15,900 nt of DNA from Deltaproteobacteria bacterium RBG_16_54_18 (GTDB taxonomy: Bacteria > Desulfobacterota > B13-G15 > RBG-16-54-18). The stretch spans positions 7,007-22,906 of the forward strand of contig MGQT01000002.1 of the NCBI GenBank assembly GCA_001797935.1. Reading direction: 5' to 3'. Shown in pieces: positions 1-6,758 of the stretch. Under the pieces are notes generated by a model. The model saw nothing but the letters and a program-made list of their open reading frames with translations. It had not been told where the DNA came from and made no database searches. Made by a program: the position numbers and the translations under genes. Position 1 is the first letter of the stretch. Each line of letters begins with the position of its first letter.

Positions 1-539
1 AGGTCCGTCTCCAAGATGGCCTCAGCCAGTTTCTTGGCGGCCTCGGTCTGGAGCCGCTTGGCGTTATTGCGGAGCCATACATCGGCATAACGGTTGCCCA
101 AATCCTTATGCTCTTTGAGCTGCAATAAGAGCGCCAGTTGATCGGCATCGTGGGCCAAGCAGGCCGCACGCGTCTCGTGGTCATTGAATTCAGCAATCAG
201 CCCTTTGATCTCGTCGGCAAAGGGTAGCCCTGCGGCCAGATCCGCAGTTGCCCGTTCCTCGTCAACCTGGACATATTTTTTATAGACGTAGTTCTGATCG
301 CCGGTGCGCGCCTCGGGGAGGTCGTGAAACAGGCACATCTTAACTACGGTAAAGGCATCCGCCTCGCCGTCCAGGTGGGCCAGACAATAGCCGATAAAGG
401 CGGCGCTAAAGAGATGTTCGGCAACCGACTCCTCTCCGGTGCCGAGAAAACGGTACCCGGTACGGGGCGTATGCCGCAGCATACCAACCTCAAAAAAAAG
501 ATTCGCAATTCGCCGTAAGTCAAAATCGCTTTTTACCAT
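1..539 (-). CDS. HD-domain 5'-nucleotidase-like hydrolase (YfbR/HDDC2 type), 3' end cut off by window
   Basis: The reverse strand is open from an ATG at 539 down to base 1, giving 179 visible residues with no stop, so the C-terminus lies outside the window. The HD metal-site residues can be read in order: H42 (in SVAEH), H72-D73 (in FHDLPEARTGD) and D131 (in HDADQ). This spacing and the HDLPE signature match the HD_3 family, which includes YfbR 5'-deoxynucleotidase and HDDC2. Those enzymes are cytosolic metal-dependent phosphohydrolases acting on (deoxy)nucleoside monophosphates. The start is supported by an AAAGGAGT ribosome site at 548-555 (reverse strand), 8 nt upstream. A possible -10 (TAAAAT, reverse of 594-599) lies before it without a convincing -35. 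The gene is divergent from the ceramide operon. Family assignment is firm; exact substrate is inference. Confidence 0.85.
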   Translation of the reverse strand, partial: MVKSDFDLRRIANLFFEVGMLRHTPRTGYRFLGTGEESVAEHLFSAAFIGYCLAHLDGEADAFTVVKMCLFHDLPEARTGDQNYVYKKYVQVDEERATADLAAGLPFADEIKGLIAEFNDHETRAACLAHDADQLALLLQLKEHKDLGNRYADVWLRNNAKRLQTEAAKKLAEAILETD

Positions 540-574
540 AGGGCGTGACTCCTTTGTGCACCTGTCTTTCTCGG

Positions 575-619
575 CAATAGCCTATTGGCACACATTTTAA
601 ACGCAGTTGCATGATGCAA
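575..619. repeat. Two 13-bp perfect dyads in the divergent intergenic region (candidate operators)
   Basis: CAATAG-C-CTATTG spans 575-587 and TTGCAT-G-ATGCAA spans 607-619. Each has 6-bp perfect arms and a 1-bp centre, and the centres are 32 bp apart, close to three helical turns. The second lies just upstream of a possible plus-strand -10 (TATACT, 634-639). The first lies about where transcription of the minus-strand HD gene would start if the TAAAAT at 594-599 (reverse) is its -10. The arms differ in sequence, so they may serve one regulator with loose specificity, two regulators, or none. Confidence 0.35.
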
Positions 620-688
620 TGAAAAAACTCTAGTATACTGGTCTGCCAAAGTCAAACAGCGCCGCAAGCGGCCGCGTATACCTTTGGG

Positions 689-717
689 TTGTCTTTTCCC
701 AGGGGGTGTGGTATAAG
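689..717 (+). promoter_or_regulatory. Sigma70-type extended -10 promoter of the ceramide operon
   Basis: TTGTCT (689-694), a 17-bp spacer and TATAAG (712-717) preceded by TG at 709-710 form an extended -10 promoter. Transcription would start near 724, leaving a leader of about 22 nt before the GTG at 747. An inverted repeat GCCGC-AA-GCGGC at 661-672 sits just upstream of the -35 and could be a binding site. A weaker alternative -10 (TATACT) is at 634-639. Confidence 0.55.
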
Positions 718-746
718 GGCCTGAATTTTGATCCGGGGGATGAGAA

Positions 747-1727
747 GTGAAGGAGCGTGTTCTGGTAACCGGTGCCACCGGGTTCATCGGCAGTCATCTG
801 GTGGATGAACTCCTGTGGAAGGGATATGAGGTAGCTGCCCTCGTGCGCGAGAGCAGCGATCTGCGCTGGTTGCGCGGTAAACAGGTGGAGTATGTCTATG
901 GAGATCTGCTGGGAAAAGACCAACTTCCTGCACTCACGGGATTTTCCTATATCTTTCATTTGGGCGGTGCAACGAAGGCCCTCCGTCAACGGGACTTCTA
1001 CCACACGAACAAAGAGGGGACGGAACGACTTATCGCGGCGGCGCGGAAGGTCAAAGGTCTTAAACGATTTGTCTATCTCTCCAGCCAGGCCGCTGCAGGA
1101 CCTTCTCCCGTAGAAAGGGCACAGCATGAGGGGGACCCTCCGTGTCCCGTCTCCCCGTACGGCAAGAGTAAGCTGCATGGGGAAGAGGCGGTCTTGAATT
1201 GCCGGGACCAGTTCCCGGTGACGATCGTGCGACCGAGCGCCGTCTACGGCCCGCGGGATGCTTATATGTTTGAATACTTCAAGGTCATCTCGCGCGGGTA
1301 CATTCCTTTAATAGGAAAAGACCCGACGTTTCTGAGCTTCTGCTACGTGGAAGACCTCGTACAGGCACTCATGTTATCCATCCAACGTGATCACCCCTCG
1401 GGAGAAATCTTTTTCATATCGGATGGAGAAAAGTACTCTTTAGATTTTTTCTCCGATGTGGTATCTTCCGTGCTACACATCAAACTACGAAAGATCCGCA
1501 TCCCCCTGTGGGCCGCGTGGTTCTACGCTGCCGCTTCAGACGGGTGGGGGTTGATCAGAAAAAGACCGGCCGCGTTCCATCGGGGCAAATGCGCCGAGGC
1601 CAGTCAGCGGCAGTGGATCTGTGATATAACCAAAGCGAAAAAGCAACTCGGATTCCGTCCCCGCTTTCGTCTGGAGGCAGGGGTAAAGGTTACCCTCAGA
1701 TGGTATACCGACAAAGGCTGGTTGTGA
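747..1727 (+). CDS. NAD(P)-dependent epimerase/dehydratase-type reductase, candidate ceramide reductase (CerR-like)
   Basis: This is a 326-residue extended short-chain dehydrogenase. The Rossmann cofactor motif GATGFIG is at residues 9-15, the active-site serine lies in LSS (111-113), and the YxxxK pair is Y138-K142. The C-terminal part has the usual substrate-binding features, including a VEDL-type segment and a final LGFRPRF...WYTDKGWL block seen in 3-beta-HSD-like epimerases. The GTG start at 747 follows a G-rich ribosome site at 735-740. The gene opens an operon with serine palmitoyltransferase (15-nt gap) and a BcerS-like acyltransferase. In Caulobacter an epimerase-family enzyme (CerR) reduces 3-oxo-ceramide in the same pathway, so that role is inferred here from context. 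A sugar-nucleotide epimerase remains possible, but no sugar genes are near. Confidence 0.8.
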   Translation: MKERVLVTGATGFIGSHLVDELLWKGYEVAALVRESSDLRWLRGKQVEYVYGDLLGKDQLPALTGFSYIFHLGGATKALRQRDFYHTNKEGTERLIAAARKVKGLKRFVYLSSQAAAGPSPVERAQHEGDPPCPVSPYGKSKLHGEEAVLNCRDQFPVTIVRPSAVYGPRDAYMFEYFKVISRGYIPLIGKDPTFLSFCYVEDLVQALMLSIQRDHPSGEIFFISDGEKYSLDFFSDVVSSVLHIKLRKIRIPLWAAWFYAAASDGWGLIRKRPAAFHRGKCAEASQRQWICDITKAKKQLGFRPRFRLEAGVKVTLRWYTDKGWL

Positions 1728-1742
1728 GGGGGTGTAGAGCGC

Positions 1743-2924
1743 ATGGATATATTTACTAAGTGTTTCGAGTTCAAAGAAGCAGAAGAGGTCAAGGCCGCCG
1801 GTTACTACTTCATATTCCGCCGGATTGAGTCCGCCCAGGATACCGAAGTGACGGTCGGGGGCCGCAGGCTCATCATGGCCGGCTCCAACAACTATTTGGG
1901 GTTAACAAGTCATCCCCGGGTAAAAGAGGCGGCCATCAAGGCCATCGAGAAGTACGGCAGCGGCTGCGCCGGCTCACGCTTTCTCAACGGTAATCTGGAC
2001 ATCCATGAAGAACTGGAGGCAAAACTGGCAGGCTTCTTTCACAAGGAGGCCGCCGTGGTATTTGCTACCGGCTACCAAACCAATCTCGGCACGATCGCTG
2101 CCCTCGTGGGGAGAAACGACGAGGTCATCCTGGATAAATTTGATCACGCCAGCATCATCGACGGCTGCCGCCTCTCCTTCGGCAAGGTAAGGAAGTTTCG
2201 GCACAACGACATGAGAGACCTCGAGCGCGTGCTGAGCACGGCAAACGACAAAGTAGGTAAGCTCATCGTCGTGGACGGGGTCTTCAGTATGGAAGGTGAT
2301 ATTACTCCCCTGCCCGAGGTTATCGCGCTTGCCAAGAAATATGGGGCGCGGATCATGGTAGATGACGCTCACGCCGTCGGCGTATTAGGGGCAGGAGGCA
2401 GGGGCACTGGCGAGCACTTCCACTGCGAGGATGACGTGGACGTGATTATGGGGACCTACAGCAAGTCCTTGGCCGCCATCGGAGGATTTATCGTCGCCTC
2501 CCAGAAGGTAGCGGACTATATCAAACACCTTGCTCGCTCCCTCATTTTCAGTGCCAGCCTTGCACCCGCCTTAGTGGCAGCGGCAAGTACCGCCCTCGAC
2601 ATCATCCAAGAAGAACCAGGGCTTCGGGAACGGCTCTGGCACAACACGCACAAGATGCTCAAGGGTTTTCAAGAGCTTGGGTTCGATACCGGCACGAGTG
2701 AAACCCCCATTATCCCCATCATCATTGGCGATCAGATGAAGACCTTCCAGATGTGCGGCTTGCTGCAAGAGTACGGCGTTTTTGTGAATCCCGTCGTCTC
2801 ACCTGCCGTGCCGCCGGGGAGGGAGTTGCTACGCACCAGTTATATGGCCACGCATACCGAAGAGCAACTCGACAGAATTTTGGACGCCTTTGGGAAGGCA
2901 GGCCGCCAGCTCGGTATCATCTAA
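1743..2924 (+). CDS. spt: Serine palmitoyltransferase (alpha-oxoamine synthase family)
   Basis: This 393-residue PLP enzyme is predicted to condense serine with a long-chain acyl thioester to give 3-ketosphinganine, the first step of sphingolipid synthesis. Visible family features are SNNYLGL at 48-54, the GSRFLNGN block at 77-84, GYQTN at 110-114, the PLP-stacking H135 in FDHASIIDG, D207 and H210 in VDDAH, and the Schiff-base lysine K241 in TYSKSLAAIGG. The block GSRFLNG and the C-terminal MATHTEEQ fit bacterial serine palmitoyltransferases better than glycine C-acetyltransferase or 8-amino-7-oxononanoate synthase. Length matches the soluble bacterial enzyme (about 400-420). Neighbours strengthen the call: a CerR-like reductase before and a BcerS-like acyltransferase starting 1 nt after the stop. 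The acyl carrier protein and acyl-CoA synthetase known from Caulobacter are not in the window. Confidence 0.85.
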   Translation: MDIFTKCFEFKEAEEVKAAGYYFIFRRIESAQDTEVTVGGRRLIMAGSNNYLGLTSHPRVKEAAIKAIEKYGSGCAGSRFLNGNLDIHEELEAKLAGFFHKEAAVVFATGYQTNLGTIAALVGRNDEVILDKFDHASIIDGCRLSFGKVRKFRHNDMRDLERVLSTANDKVGKLIVVDGVFSMEGDITPLPEVIALAKKYGARIMVDDAHAVGVLGAGGRGTGEHFHCEDDVDVIMGTYSKSLAAIGGFIVASQKVADYIKHLARSLIFSASLAPALVAAASTALDIIQEEPGLRERLWHNTHKMLKGFQELGFDTGTSETPIIPIIIGDQMKTFQMCGLLQEYGVFVNPVVSPAVPPGRELLRTSYMATHTEEQLDRILDAFGKAGRQLGII

Positions 2925-2925
2925 G

Positions 2926-4050
2926 ATGCCGGACGGAAACATCCAGATACGTGAGGTCAAGACCAAAAAGGATTTACAGGTCTTCCTGCGCTTCCCCTGG
3001 GAGATATACCGCGGAAATCCCTACTGGGTTCCCCCCATCATCAAGGAACATGCCTTTCACTTTTCACCGCACAACCCCTTTTTGCAACACGCCCAGATCC
3101 GCCCCTTTGTGGCGGTACAGGATGGCGTTGTGCGCGGGCGCATCGCCGCCGTCATCGACCAGAACTACATCACGTTTCAACAGGACAATGCGGGGTTCTT
3201 CGGCTTTTTCGAGTCCGTCAATGATAAAAAGGTAACCCGCGCCTTGTTGGAGCGGGTCAAGGACTTTTTGCGGGAGAAGGGGCTGCACAAGGTGCTGGGT
3301 CCGCTGAGCCCCTCCATCAACGATGAATGCGGCCTCCTGATCGAGGGTTTTGATTCACCCCCTTGTTTCATGATGCCCTACAACCCACCGTATTATCAGG
3401 GACTCTTGGAAGGGTGCGGTCTGCAAAAGGCCAAGGACCTCTATGCCGATTTCATGACAGACGAGGCAGGGGTCCCCGAACGAGTGGCGCGGATCAGCAA
3501 GCGTATCACCGAGCGGCTCCCCGGCCTCACCGTCCGTTCCCTCAATCCCGGGAAACTCGGGGAGGAAATAATAAAGGTCAAAGAAGTGTATGACGGGGCC
3601 TGGAAAGATAACTGGGGCTTTGTCCCCATGACCGATGCGGAAATGGCCCTCATGGCGAAAAAGATGAAGCCCTTGCTTGTCCCCGATCTCGCCCTCTTTG
3701 CCGAGATCAAGGGGGAGCCCGTCGGCTTTGCCCTGGCGCTGCCCGATTATAACGTCGTCTTCAAGCAACTCAACGGCAGGATTGGCCCCCTGGGCATCCT
3801 CAAGTTCCTCTACTACGCCCGCAAGATCAAAGGTGTCAGGGTAATGCTCCTGGGGGTCAAGGAAGAATATCGCAAGCGCGGGATGGAGTCCCTCCTCTAT
3901 CTGGAACTCTTCCGACGGGGCAAGATCAAAGGTTATTATCAGGGGGAATTATCGTGGATCTTGGAGGACAATCACCTGATGCAGAAGGGGATAGAGGCCT
4001 TGGGCGGGAAGAGATATAAGACCTATCGGATCTATCGGTCACCCCTCTAG
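2926..4050 (+). CDS. BcerS/YghO-family GNAT-fold acyltransferase, candidate bacterial ceramide synthase
   Basis: With the ATG at 2926, one base after the spt stop, the protein has 374 residues. An in-frame upstream start at 2890 would overlap spt and adds nothing that looks conserved. The most recognisable block is at 125-157: GPLSPSINDECGLL, then FDSPPCFMMPYNPPYY. This, with EIYRGNPYWVPP near residue 26 and FFGFFE at 91-96, is the signature of the family containing E. coli YghO and the Caulobacter bacterial ceramide synthase. The C-terminal half has a GNAT-like acyl-CoA fold, with a LLGVKEEYRKRGME segment resembling the acyl-CoA pyrophosphate loop. Its expected role is N-acylation of the long-chain base made by Spt. 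Family membership is strong; enzymatic role is inferred from the operon. The last 125 nt overlap the convergent PAP2 gene. Confidence 0.8.
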   Translation: MPDGNIQIREVKTKKDLQVFLRFPWEIYRGNPYWVPPIIKEHAFHFSPHNPFLQHAQIRPFVAVQDGVVRGRIAAVIDQNYITFQQDNAGFFGFFESVNDKKVTRALLERVKDFLREKGLHKVLGPLSPSINDECGLLIEGFDSPPCFMMPYNPPYYQGLLEGCGLQKAKDLYADFMTDEAGVPERVARISKRITERLPGLTVRSLNPGKLGEEIIKVKEVYDGAWKDNWGFVPMTDAEMALMAKKMKPLLVPDLALFAEIKGEPVGFALALPDYNVVFKQLNGRIGPLGILKFLYYARKIKGVRVMLLGVKEEYRKRGMESLLYLELFRRGKIKGYYQGELSWILEDNHLMQKGIEALGGKRYKTYRIYRSPL

Positions 4051-4897
4051 CCTGCCACTCCCAGACCCACGTACCGAGCAGTACGCTTATCCCCGCAAAG
4101 GCAAATCCCGCAGCGACGTCAATCACGTAATGATACCTGAGATACACCGTGGAAAAAATCAGGAGTATACTAACAGGAAGATATATCCAGAACAGGGGGC
4201 GTTTATAGAGGAAGGCTAGCCACAAGGCGATCAAGACTATCTGGGTGTGTCCGCTGGGGAAACAGTCTCGCGGGTTTCCCTCGAGGGTATTAAGGGTATT
4301 GACCACGGTATTTAAGATGGTGCCTCCGTGCAGCGGCACCTGCTGCAGAGAGGCAAGGGTAAACCGGGGACCGATGGCAGGCATCAGGATATATCCCACA
4401 TAGGAGAGGTAATACCCCAGCACGAAGATACAACTGGTTCGGCTGAATTCCTCTTCTGTACCCCGGTAGTAGAGCGTGACGAGCAAAATTAACGGTATGA
4501 AATAGTACGAGGAATAGGCCAAGGCGAGTAGGTCCGCGAGCCAAGGGGTAAAGAATCGTTCCAGCCAGACCGTGGGGTAAACTCCAAGGACTGTATGGTC
4601 GATCGTGATCAGGAGGCTGTCAACATCCGGGCGCAAATAGGGGATAATGCCTCCCAAAATTTCGTAGATCGTGATGACGAAGAAGACCGGGGAAAAATCG
4701 CATACAAGACAGATTGCCGTACGCTCCCTCCATCGCGACCTGGCCTCGGAAACGAACCATGCCAGCAGCATGAGTGAGAACAATCCGAGCAGCAACTGCC
4801 AGTTGTAGGGGAAACGCGCGTGAAAGAGGCTGACTAAAACGATGAGGATACCGAGAAACGTGATAGAGAGAACTTCTAGCAGGTGGATGCGACGCAT
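3926..4897 (-). CDS. PAP2_3/Aur1-like integral membrane phosphotransferase, candidate ceramide headgroup enzyme
   Basis: The protein has 323 residues and about six or seven hydrophobic segments. Aur1-type lipid phosphatase motifs are visible: YILMPAIGPRF at 169-179, the FPSGHT block at 213-218 with H217, and YLRYHYVID at 252-260 with H256 and D260 as the expected catalytic pair. Yeast Aur1 moves phosphoinositol to ceramide. This gene faces the ceramide operon, so a ceramide-phosphoryl transferase or a sphingolipid phosphatase is a reasonable inference; a general phosphatidate phosphatase is the alternative. The ATG at 4897 was chosen because GAGG lies 7 nt upstream and a strong promoter (4930-4958) ends just before it; TTG 4951 or ATG 4939 would extend it. 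The last 40 or so residues (low complexity, Ser/Pro/Arg) are read antisense to the BcerS gene. Confidence 0.75.
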   Translation of the reverse strand: MRRIHLLEVLSITFLGILIVLVSLFHARFPYNWQLLLGLFSLMLLAWFVSEARSRWRERTAICLVCDFSPVFFVITIYEILGGIIPYLRPDVDSLLITIDHTVLGVYPTVWLERFFTPWLADLLALAYSSYYFIPLILLVTLYYRGTEEEFSRTSCIFVLGYYLSYVGYILMPAIGPRFTLASLQQVPLHGGTILNTVVNTLNTLEGNPRDCFPSGHTQIVLIALWLAFLYKRPLFWIYLPVSILLIFSTVYLRYHYVIDVAAGFAFAGISVLLGTWVWEWQARGVTDRSDRSYISSRPRPLSPSASGDCPPRSTIIPPDNNL

Positions 4898-4925
4898 CGT
4901 TCGCCTCGTCCGTGTACAGACATCC

Positions 4926-6551
4926 TTGCCGTATAACATCACACGGAGCAAAAGTCAATATAGGACCCTGGCAGCAATGATCTGCCTCCTGTGCGTTTCC
5001 GGCACCGCGGCCCGGGCGGATGAACGCCCGAGTTACGGCGACACCATTATCGTAGGCTCGATCGGGGACGCGAGTAACCTCATCCCCATGCTCTCCTCGG
5101 ACAGCGCCTCGCATGACATCGGCGGCCTCATCTATAACGGCTTGGTTAAATACGATAAGGACCTCAACTTGGTCGGGGACCTGGCGAAACGCTGGGAGGT
5201 TTCCCGTGATGGCATGACTATCACCTTTCATCTGCGGCAGGGGGTCAGGTGGCATGACGGTCGTCCTTTTACGGCGGAGGACTGCCTCTTCGGCTTTCGC
5301 ACGATCACGGATGATAAGACCCCGACTGCTTATCGCGGCGATTACCTCGAGGTGAAACGGGCCGAGGCCGTAGATAGGTACACCTTCCGTGTCACCTACC
5401 GCCGTCCCTTTGCCCCGGCGCTGGCAAGTTGGGGGAGTTTGGTGGTATTGCCCAAACACCTCTTGGCGGGACGGGACATAACGAAGAGCCTGCTCACCCG
5501 CCAGCCCATCGGGACAGGACCGTACCGGTTTAAGGAATGGGTGACGGGTGAAAAGATAGTCCTCGCATCGAATCCAGATTACTTTGAAGGAAGGCCGTAT
5601 ATCGACGGCTACATCTCCCGGATCATCCCTGACCCGGCGACCATGTTTCTGGAGCTCAAGGCCGGAGGAATAGACTGGATGGGGCTCACCCCGATGCAAT
5701 ATCGCCGTCAGACCAATGACCCGGCCTTTGCGCAACAGTTTCAAAAATACCGGTATCTCTCCTTCACTTACACGTATATGGGCTACAATTTGCTGTCCCC
5801 CTTGTTTCAAGACAAACGGGTGCGACAGGCTATCAGCTATGCCATCGACAAAGAGGAGATTATCAAAGTAGTTTTTTTGGGCTTGGGGGAGATCTGCACA
5901 GGTCCCTATAAGCCCGGCACCTGGTACTACAACCCCCGCACGAAACGCTACGCCTACGATCCGGAACAGGCGAAAAAATTGCTGCGCGAGGCCGGCTGGC
6001 AGGACACGGACGGCGACGGCGTCCTCGATAAAGAAGGCAAGCCCTTTGCATTCACCATCTTGCTCAATTGGGGGAATCAGGAGCGTCTCAAGTCGGCAGA
6101 GATCATCCAGCGGCAACTCGGGCAGATCGGGATCAAGGTAAAACTGCGGGTCATGGAGTGGGCCTCGTTTATCAACGAATATATCGATAAAAAAAGATTT
6201 GAGGCCGTCATCCTCGGGTGGTCAACGGGGCCGGAACCTGATCAGTATGACATCTGGCACTCCAGCAAGACCGCCCCGAAAGAGCTCAATTTCATCTCCT
6301 ATAAAAATAAGGAAGTAGACCAAGTCTTGGAAAAGGCCCGTAGGACCTTTAACCAAGAAGAGCGTAAACGGTACTATTTCCGTTTTCAGGAGATCTTGGC
6401 TGAAGAGCAGCCCTACACCTTCCTCGTGGTGCCATATTCCCTCCCCGTTATTCATGCCCGGTTCCGGGGGATACAGCCTGCGCCGGCCGGTATCACCTAC
6501 AACTTCATCCGGTGGTACGTCCCCGCGCGAGAACAGCGGGTCTTACGGTGA
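4926..6551 (+). CDS. ABC transporter family 5 solute-binding protein (DppA/OppA type)
   Basis: From the proposed TTG at 4926 the protein has 541 residues, the usual size of periplasmic peptide-binding proteins. Its N-terminus reads as a Sec signal: basic RSKSQYR, a hydrophobic stretch, then an ARA-type cleavage site before DERPSYG. The mature part carries SBP_bac_5 landmarks: LIYNGLVKYD, LAKRWEVSRDG, HLRQGVRWHDGRPFTAEDC, the IGTGPYRF block, VRQAISYAIDKEEI and a DTDGDG segment. It would bind a peptide or related ligand in the periplasm for an ABC importer. Start choice is uncertain: ATG 4842 and ATG 4887 are in frame but antisense to the PAP2 gene, ATG 4977 would give too short a signal, and none has a good ribosome site. 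No permease or ATPase is directly adjacent; a DppB-like permease lies at 12634. Confidence 0.85.
   Translation: MPYNITRSKSQYRTLAAMICLLCVSGTAARADERPSYGDTIIVGSIGDASNLIPMLSSDSASHDIGGLIYNGLVKYDKDLNLVGDLAKRWEVSRDGMTITFHLRQGVRWHDGRPFTAEDCLFGFRTITDDKTPTAYRGDYLEVKRAEAVDRYTFRVTYRRPFAPALASWGSLVVLPKHLLAGRDITKSLLTRQPIGTGPYRFKEWVTGEKIVLASNPDYFEGRPYIDGYISRIIPDPATMFLELKAGGIDWMGLTPMQYRRQTNDPAFAQQFQKYRYLSFTYTYMGYNLLSPLFQDKRVRQAISYAIDKEEIIKVVFLGLGEICTGPYKPGTWYYNPRTKRYAYDPEQAKKLLREAGWQDTDGDGVLDKEGKPFAFTILLNWGNQERLKSAEIIQRQLGQIGIKVKLRVMEWASFINEYIDKKRFEAVILGWSTGPEPDQYDIWHSSKTAPKELNFISYKNKEVDQVLEKARRTFNQEERKRYYFRFQEILAEEQPYTFLVVPYSLPVIHARFRGIQPAPAGITYNFIRWYVPAREQRVLR
4930..4958 (-). promoter_or_regulatory. Sigma70-type promoter of the PAP2/Aur1-like gene
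   Basis: On the reverse strand TTGACT (4953-4958) and TATACG (4930-4935) are separated by exactly 17 bp. A start near 4923 would give a leader of about 26 nt with a GAGG ribosome site before ATG 4897. The promoter lies inside the 5' end of the divergent solute-binding-protein gene, so the two genes are tightly packed head to head. Confidence 0.6.
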
Positions 6552-6557
6552 CATGAT

Positions 6558-6586
6558 TTGACACCGCTCGGCAATTTTGCTATCTT
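6558..6586 (+). promoter_or_regulatory. Near-consensus sigma70 promoter for the 6759-14236 operon
   Basis: TTGACA (6558-6563), a 17-bp spacer and TATCTT (6581-6586) follow the stop of the solute-binding-protein gene by 6 nt. A start near 6593 leaves a leader of about 165 nt before the GTG at 6759. It is the only strong promoter I see ahead of the eight tightly spaced genes. Confidence 0.65.
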
Positions 6587-6605
6587 TTGCACTAGAGGTG
6601 CGTGA

Positions 6606-6632
6606 CCCCCATACTGCACACAGGGGGCTTTT
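6606..6632 (+). other. GC hairpin with short T-run in the operon leader (possible attenuator or terminator)
   Basis: CCCCC (6606-6610) can pair with GGGGG (6623-6627) over a 12-nt loop, followed by CTTTT. It lies just downstream of the predicted transcription start, so it could terminate upstream readthrough or attenuate the new transcript. The stem is short and the T-run is weak. The rest of the leader to 6758 shows no motif I recognise. Confidence 0.25.
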
Positions 6633-6758
6633 CCGTTTGTCTTTGCACCTGCCCGTTGCGACAGCAGCGAAGAATTCGCGACGAAATTTCCCCTGCGATA
6701 TGTATCGGAGGGAGTTGTTTGCGGAGTGCGATAATTTCTTGGCCGCCGAAGGAGGAGC

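Noticed and set aside
2890..2925. Upstream start for the BcerS-like gene
   Set aside because: It overlaps spt and adds residues with no family similarity; ATG 2926 directly follows the spt stop.
2926..4050. Annotation as a DNA-binding regulator, as sometimes given to YghO
   Set aside because: No helix-turn-helix is visible; the GNAT-like C-terminus and the operon favour an acyltransferase.
5998..6030. DTDGDG segment as a special calcium-binding site
   Set aside because: Similar aspartate-rich loops are common in family 5 solute-binding proteins and occur in the second copy too.
4620..6116. 498-residue open frame on the minus strand
   Set aside because: It is antisense to the clearly recognisable solute-binding protein and overlaps the PAP2 gene; the translation shows no family motif.
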